Assembly (NCBI RefSeq): GCF_001905445.1 | Contig: NZ_LIVQ01000009.1 | Location: 167,512-231,511 of the forward strand | Source: Streptomyces sp. CB00455 | Lineage (GTDB): Bacteria > Actinomycetota > Actinomycetes > Streptomycetales > Streptomycetaceae | Direction: 5' to 3' | DNA length: 64,000 nt | Part shown: positions 15,935 to 25,236 of the stretch, piece after piece | Numbering within the stretch: position 1 is the first letter of the stretch | Layout of the letters: the number at the start of each line of letters is the position of its first letter | Notes under the pieces: generated by a model | What the model was told of the DNA's origin: nothing | The model's database searches: none | What the model saw: only the letters and a program-made list of their open reading frames with translations | Made by a program: the position numbers and the translations under genes

Positions 15935-16777
15935 CTAGATCAGCTCCTTCAGGAAGCTCACGGCCGTGTCCCGGTAGCCCAGCGACTCGTAGAGCCCGCG
16001 GGCCGGGGTGTTGCCCTCCGCGACATGCAGGGCCAGGGCGCGGGCACCGGCCGCCAGGGCGGTGTGCTCCGCCAGCAGCATGAGGGTCCGGCCGTGGCCC
16101 CGGCCCCGGTGCCCGGGGGCGACCGCGACGTCGTACACGTACGGGACGGCGCCGAGGCCCGGCAGCTCGCGCTCCCCGACCCACAGGGTGCCCAGGATCC
16201 CGCCCTCCGGTGCCTCCAGGACCAGGAAGGCCGTGCCGGGGGTCTGCGGCCCGGCGGGCAGCATCCGGGCGTGCTCGGCCCGGGACGCGGCCACGCCCTG
16301 CTCCGCGGTCATTCCCGGGGCGGCGAGACGGGCGGCGTACTGCACGACCGCCGGCTCCAGCCAGGCGTCGAACTCGGCCGCCGTCATCGGGCGCCCGACG
16401 CCGTCCGCCGGGAGGCCCGGGGGCTCGGCCGGGAGGTCCTTGACCATGTTCCGGCCGGTCTCCCGGTAGCCGAGGGCCGCCGCAAGGCGCAGGGCCCGCG
16501 CCGCGTCGGCGGGCACCGACACCGCGATGGCGGTGCAGCCCCAGGAGCGCAGCACCTCCTCGGCGGCGAGAGCGGCGACCGTGCCGCGCCCCCGCCCCCG
16601 GTCCGCTTCGTCGATCCACAGGCCCCGGACCACGCCCACCCGGGGCTGGGCGGCGGAGCGGGTGGCCAGTTCCAGGCTGCCGACGCGGCGGCTGTTCACC
16701 CGGACCTCGTAAGCCCGCGAGCGGGTCCCGTCACTGTGCTGCTGGAGCGGCTGCGCAGGCCGCAGGGTGGTGGTCAT
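15935..16777 (-). CDS. Tandem-domain GNAT acetyltransferase
   Basis: A 280-residue protein made of two GNAT domains. The first (about 1-120) has VVRGLWIDEADRGRGRGTVA as motif A and ALGYRETG as motif B. The second (about 130-280) has VYDVAVAPGHRGRGHGRTLM and then NTPARGLYESLGYRD. The Q/R-x-x-G-x-G/A acetyl-CoA loop is present in both (DRGRGRG, HRGRGHG), so both may bind acetyl-CoA. ATG at 16777 overlaps a GTG at 16780. Double-GNAT proteins include mycothiol synthase (MshD), but here the spacing of conserved residues cannot be verified by eye, so the substrate remains open. Confidence 0.85.
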   Translation of the reverse strand: MTTTLRPAQPLQQHSDGTRSRAYEVRVNSRRVGSLELATRSAAQPRVGVVRGLWIDEADRGRGRGTVAALAAEEVLRSWGCTAIAVSVPADAARALRLAAALGYRETGRNMVKDLPAEPPGLPADGVGRPMTAAEFDAWLEPAVVQYAARLAAPGMTAEQGVAASRAEHARMLPAGPQTPGTAFLVLEAPEGGILGTLWVGERELPGLGAVPYVYDVAVAPGHRGRGHGRTLMLLAEHTALAAGARALALHVAEGNTPARGLYESLGYRDTAVSFLKELI

Positions 16778-16820
16778 CACCTGGTGTTCTACCGGGCCGA
16801 CGGCCCCGCGTCACCCGGGT

Positions 16821-17642
16821 TCACGGATCCAGGCCCGCCCCGGCCTTCGCCTCGAAGATCCGCATCGCCTCGGCGGTGGCCGGACCCGGTGCCGCCCCCA
16901 GCTCCCGGCCGTCGACGCGCAGGACCGCCTGGACGTCGCGCAGCGAGGAGGTCAGGAAGACCTCCTCGGCCTGCTGCAGCGCCTCGAAGGGCAGGTCGGT
17001 CTCCTTGGCGCCGGCCCACTCGACGACCAGGGCGCGGGTGATCCCGGCGAGGCAGCCGGAGGCGAGCGGCGGGGTGTGCAGCTCCCCGCCGAGCACGACG
17101 AAGACGTTGGAGCCGGTGCCCTCGCAGAGCCGTCCGAGGGTGTTGGCGAGGAGCGCCTCGGAGGCGTGGGCCCGGTGGGCGGCCGCCAGCGCGACGACGT
17201 TCTCCGCGTACGAGGTGGTCTTCAGGCCGGCCACGGCGGAGCGTTCGTTGCGGACCCAGTCCACCGTGACGACGGAGGTGGTGTCCGGCCGGCGCGTCGA
17301 TTGCGCGACGGCGGCGATCAGGGTGGGCGCGCCGTCGCCGCGGTCCGAGCCGAGCGGGGACACGCCCCCGGTGTAGGTCACGCGCAGCCGGCCGAAGGGC
17401 ATCGGGTTGGCTTCGAGGACGGCCGCGCAGGCCCGGCGGACCTCGTCGTGGTCGGGGTCCGGCAGACCCAGGCCGCGGGCCGAGCGGGTCAGCCGGTCCA
17501 GGTGGCGGGTGAGGGCGAAGGGCCGGCCGCCCTCGGCCTTGAGGGTCTCGAAGACCCCGTCACCCACGGTCAGCCCGTGGTCGAAGACGGACACCCTGGC
17601 GTCGTCCACGTCCCGCAGCGCTCCGTCGAGCCAGATCCTCAC
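16821..17642 (-). CDS. pabC: Aminodeoxychorismate lyase-like class IV aminotransferase
   Basis: A 273-residue PLP enzyme of fold type IV. Visible motifs are VFDHGLTVGDGVFETLKAEG at the N-terminus, the lysine-containing GLKTTSYAENVVAL (the PLP lysine), the NTLGRLCEGTGSNVFVVL phosphate-binding region and TSSLRDVQAVLRVDG near the end. With a chorismate-binding synthase directly upstream, the likely reaction is conversion of aminodeoxychorismate to 4-aminobenzoate for folate. The start is GTG at 17642, overlapping the upstream stop by four bases (GTGA), which indicates translational coupling. A branched-chain or D-amino acid aminotransferase role cannot be excluded from sequence alone. Confidence 0.85.
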   Translation of the reverse strand: MRIWLDGALRDVDDARVSVFDHGLTVGDGVFETLKAEGGRPFALTRHLDRLTRSARGLGLPDPDHDEVRRACAAVLEANPMPFGRLRVTYTGGVSPLGSDRGDGAPTLIAAVAQSTRRPDTTSVVTVDWVRNERSAVAGLKTTSYAENVVALAAAHRAHASEALLANTLGRLCEGTGSNVFVVLGGELHTPPLASGCLAGITRALVVEWAGAKETDLPFEALQQAEEVFLTSSLRDVQAVLRVDGRELGAAPGPATAEAMRIFEAKAGAGLDP

Positions 17643-18736
17643 CGTACGGTCCCTCCGCTCATGCCGTTCGTCCCAGGGGTGCCACTCACCCCGTGGGTAT
17701 CCCGGTCGTTTCCCGACGCTACCCGCAGCAGGCGGGCGGCCTTCAGTTCCGTTTCCGCCCACTCGCGGTCGGGGTCGGACCCCCAGGTGATCCCGGCGCC
17801 GGTGCCGAAGAGCAGCCGGGGCCCCGCGGGGGCCTCCCGGTCGATCCAGAAGGTGCGGATGCCGACGGCGAGCTCGGCGGTGCCCTGATCGGCGTCGACC
17901 CAGCCGATGCCCCCGCAGTAGGGGCCGCGCGGGGCGGTCTCCAGCGCCTCGATGATCCGCAGGGCGGAGGACTTGGGCGCTCCGGTGACGGAGCCGGGCG
18001 GGAAGGTGGCGGCGAGCAGTTCGGGCCAGCCGGCGCCGTCGGCGAGCTCGCCGCTGACCCTGGAGACGAGGTGGACCAGGCCGGGGTGCTCCTCGACGGC
18101 GCACAGCTCGGGGACGGTGACCGAGCCGGTCGTGCAGACGCGGCCGAGGTCGTTGCGTACGAGGTCCACGATCATCACGTTCTCGGCGTGGTCCTTGGGG
18201 AGCAGGTCGGCGGCGGTGCGGCCGGTGCCCTTGATGGGGCCTGAATCGACGCGGCGGCCGGTGCGGCGCAGGAACAGCTCCGGGGAGGCGGTGGCGATCT
18301 CGACGCCGTGGGCCGGGAGGCGAATCGTTCCTGCGAAGGGGGCGGGGTTGCCCCGCGCGAGGAGGGCGGTGAGCGCGTCGACATCGGCGCCGGCCGGATC
18401 GGGCAGCGGCGCGGACAGCACGCGGCACAAGTTGGCCTGGTAGACCTCGCCGGCGGCGATGTGCTCGCGGATCCGGCGTACGCCCGCGACGTACGCCGCG
18501 CGGTCGAGGGAGGAGGTCCACTGGTCGGCGTCGGGCCCGCGCCAGGCGCCGGGAACGGGCGCCGGTACGGGGTCGGGGCGCACGTCCCCGAAGCGCGCGC
18601 AGACGGTCCGTCCCTCGAAGTCGGCGGCCACCGCCCAGAAGCCGGTGGAGTCCAGGGCGGCGGGATCACTGGTGACGTCGCGGAGGTCGGTCGCGAGGAG
18701 GCCGCCGAAGCGGGCCAGGGGAGGCAGGTCGTGCAC
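17639..18736 (-). CDS. pabB: Chorismate-binding synthase component I (aminodeoxychorismate synthase)
   Basis: A 365-residue member of the anthranilate/para-aminobenzoate synthase component I family. The C-terminal chorismate-binding domain is complete: EVYQANLCRVLSAPL, SPELFLRR, the GPIKGTGRTA loop, DLVRNDLGRV, and PPGSVTGAPKSSALRIIEALE followed by GPYCGGIGW. The N-terminal part is shorter than in TrpE. Coupling to pabC favours 4-aminobenzoate synthesis. No glutamine amidotransferase gene (pabA) is nearby. The start is taken as GTG at 18736; TAGACT at 18744-18749 on the minus strand lies seven bases before it, so the mRNA could be leaderless, though no good -35 is seen. Confidence 0.86.
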   Translation of the reverse strand: MHDLPPLARFGGLLATDLRDVTSDPAALDSTGFWAVAADFEGRTVCARFGDVRPDPVPAPVPGAWRGPDADQWTSSLDRAAYVAGVRRIREHIAAGEVYQANLCRVLSAPLPDPAGADVDALTALLARGNPAPFAGTIRLPAHGVEIATASPELFLRRTGRRVDSGPIKGTGRTAADLLPKDHAENVMIVDLVRNDLGRVCTTGSVTVPELCAVEEHPGLVHLVSRVSGELADGAGWPELLAATFPPGSVTGAPKSSALRIIEALETAPRGPYCGGIGWVDADQGTAELAVGIRTFWIDREAPAGPRLLFGTGAGITWGSDPDREWAETELKAARLLRVASGNDRDTHGVSGTPGTNGMSGGTVR

Positions 18737-18833
18737 GGCTGCGAGTCTATGACCGGCGGCGCGGCGGCGCCGGTGCGGTGAGCGGTAGGTGACCGGGGGT
18801 GATCGAGCGGCAGCACGCTGCGGAAACGCGTTT

Positions 18834-18861
18834 TTGAGCTGGCCCGGGAATCCGCTAGAGT
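18834..18861 (+). promoter_or_regulatory. Housekeeping sigma promoter of the tRNA cluster
   Basis: TTGAGC at 18834-18839, a 16-base spacer and TAGAGT at 18856-18861, 55 bases before the first tRNA. This closely fits the vegetative (HrdB-type) promoter of streptomycete stable RNA genes. Confidence 0.78.
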
Positions 18862-18916
18862 TCAACACGTCGCCAGGGAGCGAAGGGGCAAGACCCCGGA
18901 GCCAACGCGGTGACCT

Positions 18917-18989
<73 letters not shown>

Positions 18990-19028
18990 CGAAGTGGGGG
19001 ATCTTCCCGAGAACCCCTGCAGCTCCAT

Positions 19029-19099
19029 GGTGGAGTGGCCGAGAGGCGAGGCAACGGCCTGCAAAGCCGTCTACACGGGTTCAAATCCCGTCTCCACCT
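19029..19099 (+). tRNA. tRNA-Cys (GCA)
   Basis: A 71-base cloverleaf: acceptor GGTGGAG/CTCCACC, anticodon stem ACGGC/GCCGT with loop CTGCAAA (GCA), T arm ACGGGTTCAAATCCCGT, discriminator T. The following bases 19100-19102 are CCA, so the 3' end appears genomically encoded; the next tRNA begins after a single base. Confidence 0.95.
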
Positions 19100-19103
19100 C
19101 CAA

Positions 19104-19175
19104 GGACGATTAGCTCAGCGGGAGAGCGCTTCCCTGACACGGAAGAGGTCACTGGTTCAATCCCAGTATCGTCCA
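19104..19175 (+). tRNA. tRNA-Val (GAC), copy 1
   Basis: A 72-base cloverleaf: acceptor GGACGAT/ATCGTCC, anticodon stem CTTCC/GGAAG with loop CTGACAC (GAC), T arm CTGGTTCAATCCCAG, discriminator A. CCA is not encoded. Confidence 0.96.
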
Positions 19176-19194
19176 CTGGTCCGCAAGGATCCCC

Positions 19195-19266
19195 GCGCGA
19201 TTAGCTCAGCGGGAGAGCGCTTCCCTGACACGGAAGAGGTCACTGGTTCAATCCCAGTATCGCGCA
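19195..19266 (+). tRNA. tRNA-Val (GAC), copy 2
   Basis: Same body as copy 1 but with acceptor stem GCGCGAT/ATCGCGC; two base pairs differ and both are compensated. Anticodon loop CTGACAC (GAC), discriminator A, CCA not encoded. Confidence 0.96.
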
Positions 19267-19329
19267 CGCAGTAACCGCACCACCTGCATCACCACTTGCT
19301 TGACCTGCGGCTTCAAAGCCGTGGCACCC

Positions 19330-19401
19330 GCGCGATTAGCTCAGCGGGAGAGCGCTTCCCTGACACGGAAGAGGTCACTGGTTCAATCCCAGTATCGCGC
19401 A
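19330..19401 (+). tRNA. tRNA-Val (GAC), copy 3
   Basis: Identical to copy 2 through all 72 bases (acceptor GCGCGAT/ATCGCGC, anticodon GAC), but the bases after the discriminator A, 19402-19404, read CCA. Confidence 0.96.
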
Positions 19402-19407
19402 CCAACC

Positions 19408-19441
19408 GGAAGCCCCGGCCGTCTCGACGGCCGGGGCTTCC
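19408..19441 (+). terminator. Terminator of the tRNA cluster
   Basis: A perfect 15-base-pair hairpin (GGAAGCCCCGGCCGT, loop CTCG) starting four bases after the last tRNA CCA. Confidence 0.9.
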
Positions 19442-19477
19442 GCGTTGCGGGGCGGGGCCCCGCGCGGCGGTCCGGGC

Positions 19478-19777
19478 TCAGGAGGAGAAGAGCATCCGGC
19501 CGAAGCCGCCCTTGTGGTGGCCGTGGTGGCCGTGGCCGCCGTGGTGCTGCGGGGCGCCCCAGGCGGGGGCGGCCTGCGGGGCCGGGTACGGGGCCGGGGG
19601 TGCGGCGGGCGGCGGGACCTGGCCGTACTGCTGCGAGGTGTACTGGGACTCCAGGCGGGTCAGGGCCTCCAGCTCGCCGTAGTCCAGGAAGATGCCCCGG
19701 CAGCCGCTGCACTGCTCTATCTGGACACCGTTGCGGTTGTAGGTGTGCATCATCGCGTGACACTTCGGACACTGCAT
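19478..19777 (-). CDS. TFIIB-type zinc-ribbon protein
   Basis: A 99-residue protein. The N-terminus MQCPKCHAMMHTYNRNGVQI and the following EQCSGCRGIFLDYGELEAL form a compact zinc ribbon with two C-x2-C pairs at residues 3-6 and 23-26, which defines the zf-TFIIB small-protein family. The C-terminal half is low complexity: Pro/Ala/Tyr-rich, then a His/Gly-rich tract GHGHHGHHKGG that may bind metal. Function is unknown; despite its name the family is not a general transcription factor in bacteria. ATG at 19777 follows AAGGAG. It faces the tRNA terminator and lies downstream of the phosphotransferase gene on the opposite side. Confidence 0.88.
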   Translation of the reverse strand: MQCPKCHAMMHTYNRNGVQIEQCSGCRGIFLDYGELEALTRLESQYTSQQYGQVPPPAAPPAPYPAPQAAPAWGAPQHHGGHGHHGHHKGGFGRMLFSS

Positions 19778-19842
19778 GACCGGATCAACTCCTTGCCGTC
19801 GACGTCGCCACCGGACGCATGCCCGGTGGCGGGAAGCTCACC

Positions 19843-20901
19843 CTACGACCCGGGCGCCGGGCGCACGTCGGGCGGGAGGGCCGCCATGCGGCGGCAGGCG
19901 TCCACCACCAGCCTTTCCCCGTCGTCGAGTCGGCGCCGGCCCTCCGCGGCCTTGGCCAGGGCCAGGGCGGCGGTCTGCACGGTCAGCGCGCGGGCGGCCA
20001 GGTCGAGTTGCGGCCAGGGGTCGCTGCCGGGCGGGCCGGCCGCCGGACCCCCTGCGGCCCGGTAGGCGTCCAGGAAGCGCTGCCAGGTGCCGGGGCCGAG
20101 CAGCCCGGCGGCGTACCAGGCGGCCGGACGGGCCAGGTCCCAGGCGGGGGCGCCCAGGCCCAGGTCGTCGACGTCGATGAGCAGCCAGGGCCCCTCCCCC
20201 GCCGGGTAGCGGACCAGCTGCCCGAGGTGGAGGTCGCCGTGGCAGAGCGTTCCGCCGGGCGGGGCCGCCGCCTCTCCGCGCGCCCAGGCGGGCAGGAACC
20301 CGGCCGCGGCCCACACGGCGCGGGCGTCGCCCGGAACGGGTTGGGCGCGGGCCGCCGGGACGCAGGGGCCCCGGCGGGCGGGATCCTCCCCCGGCGGCGC
20401 GGCGGGTTCCGGGACGGCGGCCAGGAGGGGCTCCGCCCGCGCCAGGCGGGCCAGGGCGCGGGCGAGTTTGGCGGGGCCGCGCATCGGGGGGACCGGCCCG
20501 GGGAGCTCGTGGACCGGGATCCGGTGCAGGGCGGCCAGGAGCCGGGCGGCCGCCTCCCAGGGGGCGTCCTCGGGGCGTTCCGGATCGACCGGGGCGCCGT
20601 AGGGCCACAGGGAGACGGGCCTGCCGTGGACGGATCCGGGCGCGGGCCGCAGCGGCGCCAGCAGCACGCCGGCCAGCGCCCGGTGCCCGGCGATGCGCAT
20701 CCGTACGGCGAGGCCGTCGCGGTCGGCGTCGCCCGCGTGCGCCTTGGCCACGATCTCTCCGCAGCGCACGACCGTCCCGTCGTCCCGGTCGGCGAGGACC
20801 GCGTAGGGCAGCGCCAGACCGGTGCTGGCCGCGAGCGCGGCGGGCAGGGACGGCGGCGAAGGCAGGTCCGCCGCGCCGCCTGGGTCGCTCACCTGGGTCA
20901 T
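19843..20901 (-). CDS. Aminoglycoside/choline kinase-fold phosphotransferase
   Basis: A 352-residue member of the phosphotransferase enzyme (APH) family. The catalytic loop CHGDLHLGQLV near residue 218 carries the Asp and Asn/Gln-position residues of the Brenner motif (H-G-D-x-H), and LIDVDDLGLGAPAWDLA near residue 240 is the metal-binding DxD segment. An Ala/Pro-rich stretch at about 165-195 is probably a loop. Substrate unknown: small molecules such as sugars, choline or antibiotics are possible, so a resistance function should not be assumed. ATG at 20901; alternative starts are unlikely. It is followed by the zinc-ribbon gene and preceded by a strong terminator that isolates it from upstream genes. 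Confidence 0.85.
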   Translation of the reverse strand: MTQVSDPGGAADLPSPPSLPAALAASTGLALPYAVLADRDDGTVVRCGEIVAKAHAGDADRDGLAVRMRIAGHRALAGVLLAPLRPAPGSVHGRPVSLWPYGAPVDPERPEDAPWEAAARLLAALHRIPVHELPGPVPPMRGPAKLARALARLARAEPLLAAVPEPAAPPGEDPARRGPCVPAARAQPVPGDARAVWAAAGFLPAWARGEAAAPPGGTLCHGDLHLGQLVRYPAGEGPWLLIDVDDLGLGAPAWDLARPAAWYAAGLLGPGTWQRFLDAYRAAGGPAAGPPGSDPWPQLDLAARALTVQTAALALAKAAEGRRRLDDGERLVVDACRRMAALPPDVRPAPGS

Positions 20902-20985
20902 CGTGCCTCCACGGCTCCGTCTCTCCGGAGCAGGCTACGGAACCCCGGGCGCCGGGCGCCGGGTGGGCGCGACCGTGCCGGTACG

Positions 20986-21036
20986 AAAAAAAGGGTGCTG
21001 CCCGTCCGACTCCCCAGTCGTACGGGCAGCACCCTT
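20986..21036 (-). terminator. Intrinsic terminator with U tract
   Basis: On the minus strand a 15-base arm (AAGGGTGCTGCCCGT) pairs perfectly with its complement, extended by an inner CGACT/AGTCG stem around a CCCC loop, and is followed by seven T residues. It ends transcription of the small gene at 21128-21313. A U tract is uncommon in this GC-rich genome. Confidence 0.92.
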
Positions 21037-21127
21037 CACCTGCCGTCCGTCGCCGCTCCCCCGTCCCCACGGGGTCCGACCGGCCGATGCCCGGATCCGG
21101 GCCGCTCTCCCGGATCAGGGGCGCCGC

Positions 21128-21313
21128 TCAGCGCCCCAGCATCACGCCCACGGACGACGCCTGTGCCGCCACCTGGTCGAAGCCTCCGAAGAGGAAGAGC
21201 AGGAGGGCGGCCAGGGGGAGCACCATGGCCGCGGCCACCAGCGGGTGGCGGGTGCCGGACTCGTGGCCGTTGAACGCGAATGCCTTGCGTCCCTGCCGTG
21301 CGATGTCCGCCAT
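21128..21313 (-). CDS. Small membrane protein (61 residues)
   Basis: A 61-residue protein starting MADIARQGRKAFAFNGHESG, with one long hydrophobic segment (about 25-44, LVAAAMVLPLAALLLFLFGG) and a short Ala/Val-rich tail ending in VMLGR. ATG at 21313 follows GGGAGAGGACC, a strong ribosome binding site, and an intrinsic terminator with a U tract lies 90 bases downstream, so this is a complete monocistronic unit. TAGTGT on the minus strand near 21390 could be its -10 box. Function unknown; probably a single-span membrane protein. Confidence 0.8.
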   Translation of the reverse strand: MADIARQGRKAFAFNGHESGTRHPLVAAAMVLPLAALLLFLFGGFDQVAAQASSVGVMLGR

Positions 21314-21864
21314 GGTCCTCTCCCTGTCGTTTGGCAGCGGCGGGCTCGTGACCTCGGGGGACGAGTGCGTCACCCGCCGCTTGTCTTCAACACTAGGCGC
21401 GCGGCGGGGCCGTGGCCTCATGCCCTCGTACCGATTGCCGGGCCTCCAGGAGGATGACGGGGTCTTCGCGGAGTACTCCCCTGGGTGGAGACCGCTCCCC
21501 CGCTGTCGGGGTCTTCCCGGAGGGGATGACCGCAGGGTGGTGACATCCCTCACTTCCGTCACCGACTGTTGATGTGTGTCCCCCGACGGGACGCGGACAA
21601 GATCGACTCCGCTGCGGCCGGGGGGCGGGCGGGGGCGCAGGGGGCGCGAAGTCCGGCGGTGGCCCAATTCCCGGGCCGCGACGGCCGTTTGATCGCGGGG
21701 GCCGCCAGCTGGCCGTGGGCGGTCCGGGTCGCTGAGGGACCCTCAAGTGTGCCGTGCCGCACTGAGGATCGAATCCCGCGGCGAGGGCGCGGCCTCTGAG
21801 CACGTATGCCGGATGGTCCGTAAGCTGTGCCACGTCAACAGGACGACCGGTCAGCGGGGTGGAC
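21314..21864. other. 551-base intergenic region between divergent genes
   Basis: No gene with convincing codon bias, start and binding site was found here on either strand. It must hold the promoters of the small membrane protein (minus) and the protein kinase (plus). The length is well above the 100-200 bases usual in this window. Confidence 0.6.
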
Positions 21865-23100
<1,236 letters not shown>

Positions 23101-23141
23101 CCGTCCCGGAGAGGGTCCGGCCCGGGACGGTCAGGACCCTC
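23101..23141. terminator. Two overlapping alternative hairpins between convergent genes
   Basis: CCGTCCCGG (23101-23109) pairs with 23122-23130, while GAGGGTCC (23111-23118) pairs with GGACCCTC (23134-23141). The two stems interleave and so exclude each other. One may serve each strand. Confidence 0.72.
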
Positions 23142-23142
23142 C

Positions 23143-23958
23143 TCAGGCCTCGCGGCCCTGGGCCACCGCGTAGAAGGCCACGGCGGCCGCGGCGCCCACG
23201 TTCAGCGAGTCCACTCCGTGCGCCATGGGGATGCGCACCCACTCGTCGGCGGCGACCAGCGCCTGGGTGGACAGGCCGTCGCCTTCGGCGCCGAGCATCA
23301 GCGCCACCCGTTCCAGGGGGTGCGGGGCGGCCACGTCGATCGGCGACGCCTTCTGGTGCGGGGTCAGGGCGAGCAGCCTGAAGCCGGCCTCCCGCACCGA
23401 GTCCAGGCCCTTGGGCCATGCCCCCAGACGGGCGTAGGGGACGGAGAACACGGCGCCCATGGAGACCTTCACCGAGCGGCGGTAGAGCGGGTCCGCGCAG
23501 TCGGGCGACAGCAGCACCGCGTCCATGCCGAGGGCGGCGGCGCTGCGGAAGATGGCTCCGATGTTCGTGTGGTCGTTGACCGCTTCCATGATGACCACGC
23601 GCCGGGTCGTGGCCAGGAGCTCCTCGGCCGTCGGCAGTGGTTTGCGCTGCATGGAGGCGAGGGCGCCGCGGTGCACGTGGTAGCCGGTGACGCGCTCGGC
23701 CAGCTCCGGGCTGACCGCGTAGACCGGGGCGGGCAGTTCGTCGATGACGTCGCGCATGACGTCCACCCACTTGGCGGAGAGCAGCATCGAGCGCATCTCG
23801 TAGCCGGCGTCCTTGGCGCGTCTGATGACCTTCTCGCCCTCGGCGATGAACAGGCCTTCGGCGGGCTCGCGACGACGCCGGAGTTCGACGTCGGTCAGGC
23901 CCGTGTAGTCGCGCAGGCGCGGGTCGTCGGGGTCCTCGATGGTGATGAGATCAGCCAC
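23143..23958 (-). CDS. TrmH/SpoU-family RNA 2'-O-methyltransferase
   Basis: A 271-residue SPOUT methyltransferase. The N-terminal substrate-binding part (about 1-105, FIAEGEKVIRRAKDAGYEM) resembles the L30e-like domain of rRNA methylases. The C-terminal knot contains the three SpoU motifs: EAVNDHTNIGAIFRSAAALG (motif 1, with Asn and the catalytic Arg), LMLGAEGDGLS (motif 2) and IPMAHGVDSLNVGAAAAV (motif 3, S-adenosylmethionine loop). Its target is a ribose in rRNA or tRNA. ATG at 23958 has no strong ribosome binding site. It is convergent with the kinase gene and 42 bases upstream of the cobA stop on the same strand. Confidence 0.92.
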   Translation of the reverse strand: MADLITIEDPDDPRLRDYTGLTDVELRRRREPAEGLFIAEGEKVIRRAKDAGYEMRSMLLSAKWVDVMRDVIDELPAPVYAVSPELAERVTGYHVHRGALASMQRKPLPTAEELLATTRRVVIMEAVNDHTNIGAIFRSAAALGMDAVLLSPDCADPLYRRSVKVSMGAVFSVPYARLGAWPKGLDSVREAGFRLLALTPHQKASPIDVAAPHPLERVALMLGAEGDGLSTQALVAADEWVRIPMAHGVDSLNVGAAAAVAFYAVAQGREA

Positions 23959-24000
23959 AGGGTGATACTGCCTTGTCCTGGGTGTGGTGCCAACGGCCTG

Positions 24001-25236
24001 TCAGGCGCTGGTGGTGGGCGCGTTCGGGGTGCCGACCCGGACGACCTCGCCGATGACGATGACGGCCGGCGGGCGGACCTCCCGGGCGCGGACGGTCTCG
24101 CCGACCGTGGCGAGGGTGGCGTCCACGCGGCGCTGGGCGGCGGTGGTGCCCTCCTGGATGACCGCGACGGGGGTGTCGGTGGGGCGGCCGCCCCGCACGA
24201 GCGCCTCGGCGATCAGGCCGATCTTGTCGACGCCCATGAGGATCACGAGGGTGCCGGTGAGCTTGGCGAGCGAGGCCCAGTCCACGAGGGAGCGCGGGTC
24301 GTCGGGGCCGACGTGGCCGCTGACCACGGTGAACTCGTGGGCCACGCCCCGGTGGGTGACCGGGATGCCGGCGGCGCCGGGCACCGAGATGGAGCTGGAG
24401 ATGCCGGGGACGACGGTGCAGGGGATGCCGGCCTCGGCGAGGGCTTGGAGCTCCTCCATGCCGCGTCCGAAGACGTACGGGTCCCCGCCCTTGAGGCGGA
24501 CCACGGCCTTGCCGGCCTTGGCGTGCTCGATCAGGGCGTTGTTGATGGCCTCCTGCGCCATGAAGCGGCCGTACGGGATCTTCGCGGCGTCGATGACCTC
24601 GACGTGCGGCGGGAGCTCGTCGAGGAGGTCGCGGGGGCCGAGCCGGTCGGCGATGACGACGTCGGCCTCGGCGAGGAGGCGGCGGCCGCGCACGGTGATG
24701 AGGTCGGGGTCGCCGGGGCCGCCGCCGACGAGGGAGACGCCGGGGGTGGACCGGTGGCGGTGGCCGGGGGCGGTGAGGGTCCCGTCGCGCAGGCCCTCTA
24801 CGACGGCGTCGCGGACCGCGGCGGAGCGGCGGGGGTCGTTGCCGGTCAGCACGGCGACGGTGACGCCCTCGATCCGGCCCGTGGCCGGGGTCCAGGCGGT
24901 GGCGGCGGAGGCGTCGTCGGCGCGCACGCACCAGACGCGCTCGCGCTCGGCCTCGGCGGACGCGCGCTCGTTGGCCTCGCGGTTCTGGGTGGCGACGAGT
25001 GCGTACCAGGCCCCGGCGAGGTCGCCGTCCTCGTAACGGCGGCGCACCCAGCGGATCTCGCCGGTTTCCGCCATGGCGTCCACGGAGGGGGTGGCGGAGG
25101 GCGAGACGAGCAGGATGTCGGCCCCGGCGGCGATCAGCGCGGGGAGGCGTCGCTGGGCGACCTGGCCACCGCCGATGACGACGACGCGGCGGCCGGCCAG
25201 GCGGAGTCCTACGGGGTAGGCGGGGGTGTCGGCCAT
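24001..25236 (-). CDS. cobA: Bifunctional precorrin-2 dehydrogenase / uroporphyrinogen-III C-methyltransferase
   Basis: A 411-residue siroheme/cobalamin enzyme. Residues about 10-115 are an NAD-binding CysG-type dehydrogenase domain with VVVIGGGQVAQRRLPAL. Residues about 165-411 are the SUMT domain with VSLVGGGPGDPDLITVRG, ADVVIADRL, the GKAVVRLKGGDPYVFGRG signature, and a GIPVTHRG loop. It supplies precorrin-2 to the corrin pathway and can lead to siroheme, which explains its proximity to cobT and cobL. The start is ATG at 25236 (MADTPAYPVGL); an in-frame ATG farther upstream would add about 25 residues without homology. The upstream 444-base gap carries its own promoter in all likelihood. 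Confidence 0.93.
   Translation of the reverse strand: MADTPAYPVGLRLAGRRVVVIGGGQVAQRRLPALIAAGADILLVSPSATPSVDAMAETGEIRWVRRRYEDGDLAGAWYALVATQNREANERASAEAERERVWCVRADDASAATAWTPATGRIEGVTVAVLTGNDPRRSAAVRDAVVEGLRDGTLTAPGHRHRSTPGVSLVGGGPGDPDLITVRGRRLLAEADVVIADRLGPRDLLDELPPHVEVIDAAKIPYGRFMAQEAINNALIEHAKAGKAVVRLKGGDPYVFGRGMEELQALAEAGIPCTVVPGISSSISVPGAAGIPVTHRGVAHEFTVVSGHVGPDDPRSLVDWASLAKLTGTLVILMGVDKIGLIAEALVRGGRPTDTPVAVIQEGTTAAQRRVDATLATVGETVRAREVRPPAVIVIGEVVRVGTPNAPTTSA

Noticed and set aside
19843..20901. Aminoglycoside resistance gene
   Set aside because: Only the general kinase-fold motifs are present; residues specific to known resistance enzymes cannot be claimed.
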